From Egaibacter sp046050465 (GTDB taxonomy: Bacteria; Pseudomonadota; Gammaproteobacteria; Burkholderiales; Burkholderiaceae_C), in contig JBJOPS010000063.1 in the NCBI GenBank assembly GCA_046050465.1, forward strand, positions 1-19,432: a stretch of 19,432 nucleotides of DNA. The letters run 5' to 3'. The notes below the pieces were generated by a model, which worked only from the letters and a program-made list of their open reading frames with translations, ran no database searches and had not been told where the DNA came from. Positions 15,344 through 19,432 of the stretch are shown piece after piece. Made by a program: the position numbers and the translations under genes. The stretch's first letter is position 1; every line of letters starts with the position of its first letter.

Positions 15344-18300
15344 TCAATCGACCTGAAGCTTGCCGTTGGTTAGCAGGTTCTGGATGATCGATTGATCGCT
15401 CAATGTGCCACCACTCGTAAGGTCAACACCTTGCAACACGATAGCTTGATCGACGTATGCTGCGTTGTAGCCGGTTACGAAGCCACCAGCGCTGCTAATT
15501 TGAACCGTGGTGTTGCCCCCACTAGTTTCGAAGTGAAGGTAATTGAGCAAATTGCCCATGGTCGCACCAGAATGCCGCTCACCCTGGAGGAGATCACGCA
15601 GATCGAGTACATCGCCACCAGAGCCCGAAGCGGCGTTATCGAATATTTGCAAGGTGTCGATGACAGGAGTCCCCGCTGATCCTTTGTCAGCCAGCGACCA
15701 CACGAACACATCAGAACCGGTGCCGCCTGAGAGAATGTCGTTACCCCCACCGCCGGACAGTACATCGTCACCGTCTCCCCCGGCAAGAGAGTCATTGCCC
15801 AGCCCGCCGCGCAGCACATCACTACCGGCTCCACCGACCAGCGAATCGTTGCCAATGTCACCTACCAGAATGTCATTGCCGGCGGCGCCGTTTAGGATGT
15901 CATCACCGGCGCCGCCATTGATCAGATCATTTGCGCTGTTGCCAGTCAGTGAGTTGGTGCCGGCATCACCTGCAATTGAGTTGGTAATGGCCCGTAGCGT
16001 TAGGGTGGAGCTGCTCGTGTCCCCGTCGGTGTCGGTCAGGGTATAGCCGAGTTCGACCGGTGCAATTGCCGAGGCTGTGCTGTTCGCAATGGTGGCATAG
16101 CTGACAGAACCTATGCTGGCCCAGGCATCGCTATTGGCGGTAATTTCGATACGGCCAATATTGCTGTACTGGCTGGGCATGGAGACGTCGGCCTCCGAGT
16201 TGCTATAGAACTGGCCGAGCAAATGGCCATCAATGTGATAGATCGAATAAGTCAGTGCGACGGACCCGGCCATATTGCTGTTGACGTCATCGGGGTTGAT
16301 TCGAACGTTTTCAACACCATAGGGATTGGTTGACCTGTCAAACGTAATAACCAGTGTCTCCAGATTATCGATGTTGCCGCCCCAAGTCCCACCGTTAACA
16401 CCAATTCCATATGTGCTAAGTCTGACTACACCCGCAGTTTCTGCGGTTGAGTTGCGAGCCATACCTGTAAAGGTTAATGCTCCAACGGTAAGGCTGGTCC
16501 CGGTAAAGTTTGCCGCGCCAAGCAAGTTAACGGTGTTGATCGTGCCTGACGGTGTGGAAGGCGTATTCGCAGTCGTTGGCTGATACTCATAAAAGCCATT
16601 ATTGTTAAAACGAAGACTGCTTCCATTGGTCGCATGAGCCCAAACCAGTTGCCCTGCAGTGACAGTATAGGTACCACCAAGAGCCGCCGTTGCGGCCATG
16701 TTCGCTGTCAGATTGAAAGTCTGCCCCTGAAAAACAACGGAACTTACTCTGGCATCGTCTACAGCGTTGTCTGCCCCTGAACCCTGGGCGCTGAAATCTG
16801 TGCTCAAGTTGCCAACGGAGAGGCCTCCGTCAGTATTAAGGCCACTGATAACGTTGCCCGTGAATCGTGTTTCATTGGCGAGCAAAGTATCCGAGTCGGA
16901 GCGTGCGATGGGTTTACCGTCCACAATGTTAAATGCAAGGGTGGTGGCCGGTGTGATGTCTCCATCGGTGTCGCGTGCAATAAAACTCAAATTAAAGACG
17001 TCACCCTGGCTTGCTACGCCACCCGTAAAGTAAGTATATGCACCGGTCTCAAAATTGAGTGTCAAAGAGCCAAGCGTAAAGCCTCTGCTGGCATTCAGTG
17101 TTAACGTGTCCGAAACAAGTGGAGATCCCGCGGGAAATCCTCCGGCCCAGCTGATTTGTCCAGTTGCCGGGCTGTAAGTGAACGTCACGTTGGTATCTGG
17201 CGTGCCGTTTGCATTGCTGTCGAGTTGGACTGTGACGGATTGTATGTATCCATCATCAGCACCCAGGGCGTTGCCTACTTCTCCCCCGCTGATGACACTG
17301 CCCCCGCTGGCCACTGGTACAGTAGAAATCAGCGTGTTGCTCAGCTCGTTGAGATCCGGAACGATGATCGCTGGATCTACTGTCCCGTTGGTATCGCTGT
17401 CAATGTTGTGGATCCCATTCAAAGGCCCGGTGTTGGAGATCCCGCTACCGATGCCCACCCCATAGGAACTAATGCCGCGTGTATTTACAAAATTGGCATA
17501 ACCGCTACTGATCGCCGGACTCACTTGGTCCTGCTGTGTGGGGACGCCATCTGACAAGAAATATGCAATATTTTTGACCGAACTGTTAACGGTACCAAAA
17601 GCACTCTGCGCTGCGTTCAGTGCGTCGGTGTAGTCGGTGCCACCGCTGCCGGTGATGCCGTTGATCGCATTGATCAATGATGTCTTGCTTGTGTATGCAA
17701 CATTGCCATTAAGAATGGTTGCAGTGTCCGAAAAGGTCACCAACTTGACGGATACGCTTTGAGCCTGATTGAAATACTCGGTGACCAAAGCTATCAGCGC
17801 AGCTTTGGCCATATCCAGGCGAGTGGTTATAGTGACCGTTTCATCCGCATTTACCTGTCGGACTTGTCCGCCATAGGCTGGGTCGGTCATGCTCCCTGAA
17901 ACATCCAGTACCAATACCAGGTTATAGGATGGCAGAGCATCTTCGGTGATTTCAATCGTGCGACTGAAGGTTTGCGGTCGATCATCGACAATGGTGATTT
18001 GTGTGTTGGCGCTTCCGGTGTTTGTGGTGTAAGCAATAGAGGATGTGCGGCTGTTGTTGTTTCCTGCGGTGCTGTGATCAACGTTGTCGTTGAGGGTGTA
18101 AGTGAAATTTCCGAGACCTGTGCCGACAACATCGACAGTCAACACGCCAGCGTTGACTGCTCCAACCACATGTCTGACGCCGATATAGCCAGCCCGGCCA
18201 TCCAGATCACCGACGCCACCGTCAGTAATGCCCCCCACGTTGATAATGGAGGTTGCACCAGGATCATTGACAAGCAGGTTGCCTGTGGCAGTACTGATGC

Positions 18301-19432
18301 CGCCGCCTGTTCCGTTGGCAAGAGCGCTTTCGTGGACAGTGATGAGATCGTCGCGTGTTGCGTAGGTGGTGATGTTGACCGTTGCCGTGCTGGATTGACC
18401 TTGTTGGTCAACCAGGGTGTAAGTGAAACCACCGGTTCCTGTGGTTAATGGAGTAAATGTCCAAGTCCCATTATTATTGTTGACTAGTGACCCTCCGGTA
18501 ACACTACCTGTCGCATTAATACTGGCAGTGTCGATTAGTTGATCGTTACCAGTGAGTTGTGCTGTGGTTAGCGTGATTGGGACATTGAGGAGGGTAACGT
18601 ATGTGTCATTGACAGCAACTGGGGCACCATTGTCTGCATCAATGATTGTGCCAGTTCCTGACCTTGTCCCAACGGTCAATGGAACGGTTTCGTTTGACTC
18701 ATCTTGTGAATTTAAGATTGTGGGAACGATAACCGAAAAGCTGCTTATTCCGGCCGGAACCACCAGATTTCCTGCTACCAGCGTGACGCCGTTTGTAAAC
18801 ACCGGCGTTGTAGTGAAGTCGGTGCCAGCAGTAGCCGAGCCTCCCCCAAGTAAAAATGGATAGGATGTGCTGAAGCTGGAAGCGTTGCTAAGCACGACGG
18901 CATAGATCAGATTACTGCCTTCATTTGCAATCGGGTTGGAAATCGAGGCAATCGTTGGCGTGATGTCATCGTTGACAATAGTCCCTGTCGCTGTGGCAGT
19001 AGCGATGGTCAAAGGAGACCCGTTGCTAATTGCGCTGTTGATTGTGACGATTACAGTTTCATTTCCTTCGAAAATGGTGTCGGCTGTTGGGTTAACGGTC
19101 AAAGTTGCCGTTGTGCTGCCAGCGGCAATAGTCACTGTGCCTGTAACGGGAGCGCCGGTGTAATCGATACCGTTAGTTGCATTTCCACTTAGTGTGTAGC
19201 TTACTGCTGTAGAAGATGCCGACGGTGTGCTTAGGGTAAACGTATAGATCAGGTTTGTCACACCATCTTCGATTACGCTGGCTGGTGTTACTGAAATGGC
19301 AATGGTTGACCGCTCGTTGTCTTGAATAGCCCCGTTGCCGGTGACGCCGCCGATGGACAGGGGCAACGTCTCATTGGCGCCGGGCTCGGCCAGCACATCA
19401 TCGATGGTGGGCACGGTGACGGTGAAGGAAGT
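15344..19432 (-). CDS. Giant RTX / LapA-like adhesin, C-terminal part (5' end off window)
   Basis: C-terminal part of a large type I secreted surface adhesin. The frame is open to the window edge, and the first apparent start (GTG at 19412-19414, used here only for numbering) lies inside a Calx-beta repeat, so the true start is far upstream. Modules seen: Calx-beta repeats at about 36-150 and 152-262; VCBS/cadherin-like beta domains at about 264-478; a von Willebrand A domain at about 496-700 with a complete MIDAS (D504-S506-S508 in LDVSGS, T593, D622); more beta modules at about 700-957; an unassigned beta-rich region at about 958-1110; and RTX nonapeptides at about 1148-1235 (GGAGDDILNG, GGLGNDSLAG, GGTGSDVFVW). 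The tail, 1236-1356, has DVLDLRDLLQGE and matches the type I secretion C-terminal target (VC_A0849 type). The N-terminal retention module and LapG site are outside the window. It is tail to tail with lapD. Confidence 0.95.
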   Translation of the reverse strand, partial: TSFTVTVPTIDDVLAEPGANETLPLSIGGVTGNGAIQDNERSTIAISVTPASVIEDGVTNLIYTFTLSTPSASSTAVSYTLSGNATNGIDYTGAPVTGTVTIAAGSTTATLTVNPTADTIFEGNETVIVTINSAISNGSPLTIATATATGTIVNDDITPTIASISNPIANEGSNLIYAVVLSNASSFSTSYPFLLGGGSATAGTDFTTTPVFTNGVTLVAGNLVVPAGISSFSVIVPTILNSQDESNETVPLTVGTRSGTGTIIDADNGAPVAVNDTYVTLLNVPITLTTAQLTGNDQLIDTASINATGSVTGGSLVNNNNGTWTFTPLTTGTGGFTYTLVDQQGQSSTATVNITTYATRDDLITVHESALANGTGGGISTATGNLLVNDPGATSIINVGGITDGGVGDLDGRAGYIGVRHVVGAVNAGVLTVDVVGTGLGNFTYTLNDNVDHSTAGNNNSRTSSIAYTTNTGSANTQITIVDDRPQTFSRTIEITEDALPSYNLVLVLDVSGSMTDPAYGGQVRQVNADETVTITTRLDMAKAALIALVTEYFNQAQSVSVKLVTFSDTATILNGNVAYTSKTSLINAINGITGSGGTDYTDALNAAQSAFGTVNSSVKNIAYFLSDGVPTQQDQVSPAISSGYANFVNTRGISSYGVGIGSGISNTGPLNGIHNIDSDTNGTVDPAIIVPDLNELSNTLISTVPVASGGSVISGGEVGNALGADDGYIQSVTVQLDSNANGTPDTNVTFTYSPATGQISWAGGFPAGSPLVSDTLTLNASRGFTLGSLTLNFETGAYTYFTGGVASQGDVFNLSFIARDTDGDITPATTLAFNIVDGKPIARSDSDTLLANETRFTGNVISGLNTDGGLSVGNLSTDFSAQGSGADNAVDDARVSSVVFQGQTFNLTANMAATAALGGTYTVTAGQLVWAHATNGSSLRFNNNGFYEYQPTTANTPSTPSGTINTVNLLGAANFTGTSLTVGALTFTGMARNSTAETAGVVRLSTYGIGVNGGTWGGNIDNLETLVITFDRSTNPYGVENVRINPDDVNSNMAGSVALTYSIYHIDGHLLGQFYSNSEADVSMPSQYSNIGRIEITANSDAWASIGSVSYATIANSTASAIAPVELGYTLTDTDGDTSSSTLTLRAITNSIAGDAGTNSLTGNSANDLINGGAGDDILNGAAGNDILVGDIGNDSLVGGAGSDVLRGGLGNDSLAGGDGDDVLSGGGGNDILSGGTGSDVFVWSLADKGSAGTPVIDTLQIFDNAASGSGGDVLDLRDLLQGERHSGATMGNLLNYLHFETSGGNTTVQISSAGGFVTGYNAAYVDQAIVLQGVDLTSGGTLSDQSIIQNLLTNGKLQVD
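15710..15973 (-). repeat. RTX calcium-binding nonapeptide array in the adhesin
   Basis: About nine GGxGxDxLx-type repeats in a row, with recurring GND, GDD and GSD. They should fold into a calcium-loaded parallel beta roll outside the cell after export. The array lies just before the C-terminal secretion signal, its usual position. Confidence 0.9.
17315..17929 (-). other. VWA domain with intact MIDAS in the adhesin
   Basis: Integrin-I-like ligand-binding module. DxSxS (LDVSGSMTDP), the threonine in GSGGTDYTDAL and the aspartate in YFLSDGVPT supply all five classic metal-coordinating residues. It is therefore likely to bind a divalent metal and a ligand, and is a candidate attachment head of the adhesin. 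Confidence 0.88.

Noticed and set aside
15710..15973. Tandem DNA repeat or CRISPR-like array
   Set aside because: The periodicity comes from RTX nonapeptide codons in the adhesin frame. The DNA units are divergent, with no constant repeat and spacer structure.
15344..19414. Treating the adhesin frame as a complete gene starting at 19414
   Set aside because: That GTG lies within a Calx-beta repeat, the frame stays open to the window edge, and there is no signal or retention module, so it is an internal codon of a larger gene.

Overview
The window looks like a chromosomal stretch from a betaproteobacterium of the order Burkholderiales, probably Comamonadaceae (Rhodoferax/Polaromonas-like). I infer this from the moderately high GC content, the uvrA / MFS transporter / ssb neighbourhood that is common in that order, and the style of the proteins. 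No RNA gene or CRISPR array was seen.

Layout. (1) Positions 1 to about 1140 hold most of an IS3-family (IS51/IS407-type) insertion sequence on the minus strand, with orfA, an A6G frameshift signal and orfB running off the left edge. It has cut off the start of (2) a DUF1501 protein gene (+), removing the twin-arginine end of its export signal. (3) Convergent with that gene, and overlapping its stop by 11 bp, is a membrane diguanylate cyclase (Cache-HAMP-PAS-GGDEF, -). (4) uvrA (-) and a LysR-family regulator (-) follow. The regulator is divergent from a YajR-like MFS transporter (+), which sits directly ahead of ssb (+).

(5) Positions 10655-19432 form a Lap-type biofilm adhesion locus: a TolC-family outer-membrane channel with an unusual C-terminal NTF2-like domain (-), a divergent lapG-lapD operon (+), and, tail to tail with lapD, the C-terminal 1,360 or so residues of a very large RTX adhesin (-) that continues past the right edge. 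In the established Pseudomonas fluorescens model, LapD binds c-di-GMP in the cytoplasm and sequesters the periplasmic protease LapG. When c-di-GMP falls, LapG is released and clips the LapA adhesin off the cell surface. All the signature features are readable here: the Cys-His-Asp triad in LapG, degenerate GGDEF and EAL motifs in LapD, and Calx-beta, VWA, RTX and type I secretion modules in the adhesin. The inner-membrane ABC transporter and membrane-fusion protein of the secretion system are not in the window.

The most unusual points are the TolC/NTF2-like fusion, a perfect 15-bp GC-rich inverted repeat between the divergent tolC and lapG starts, and two ATGA-linked three-codon minicistrons leading into lapG. 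The IS insertion that beheads the DUF1501 export signal also deserves a look.
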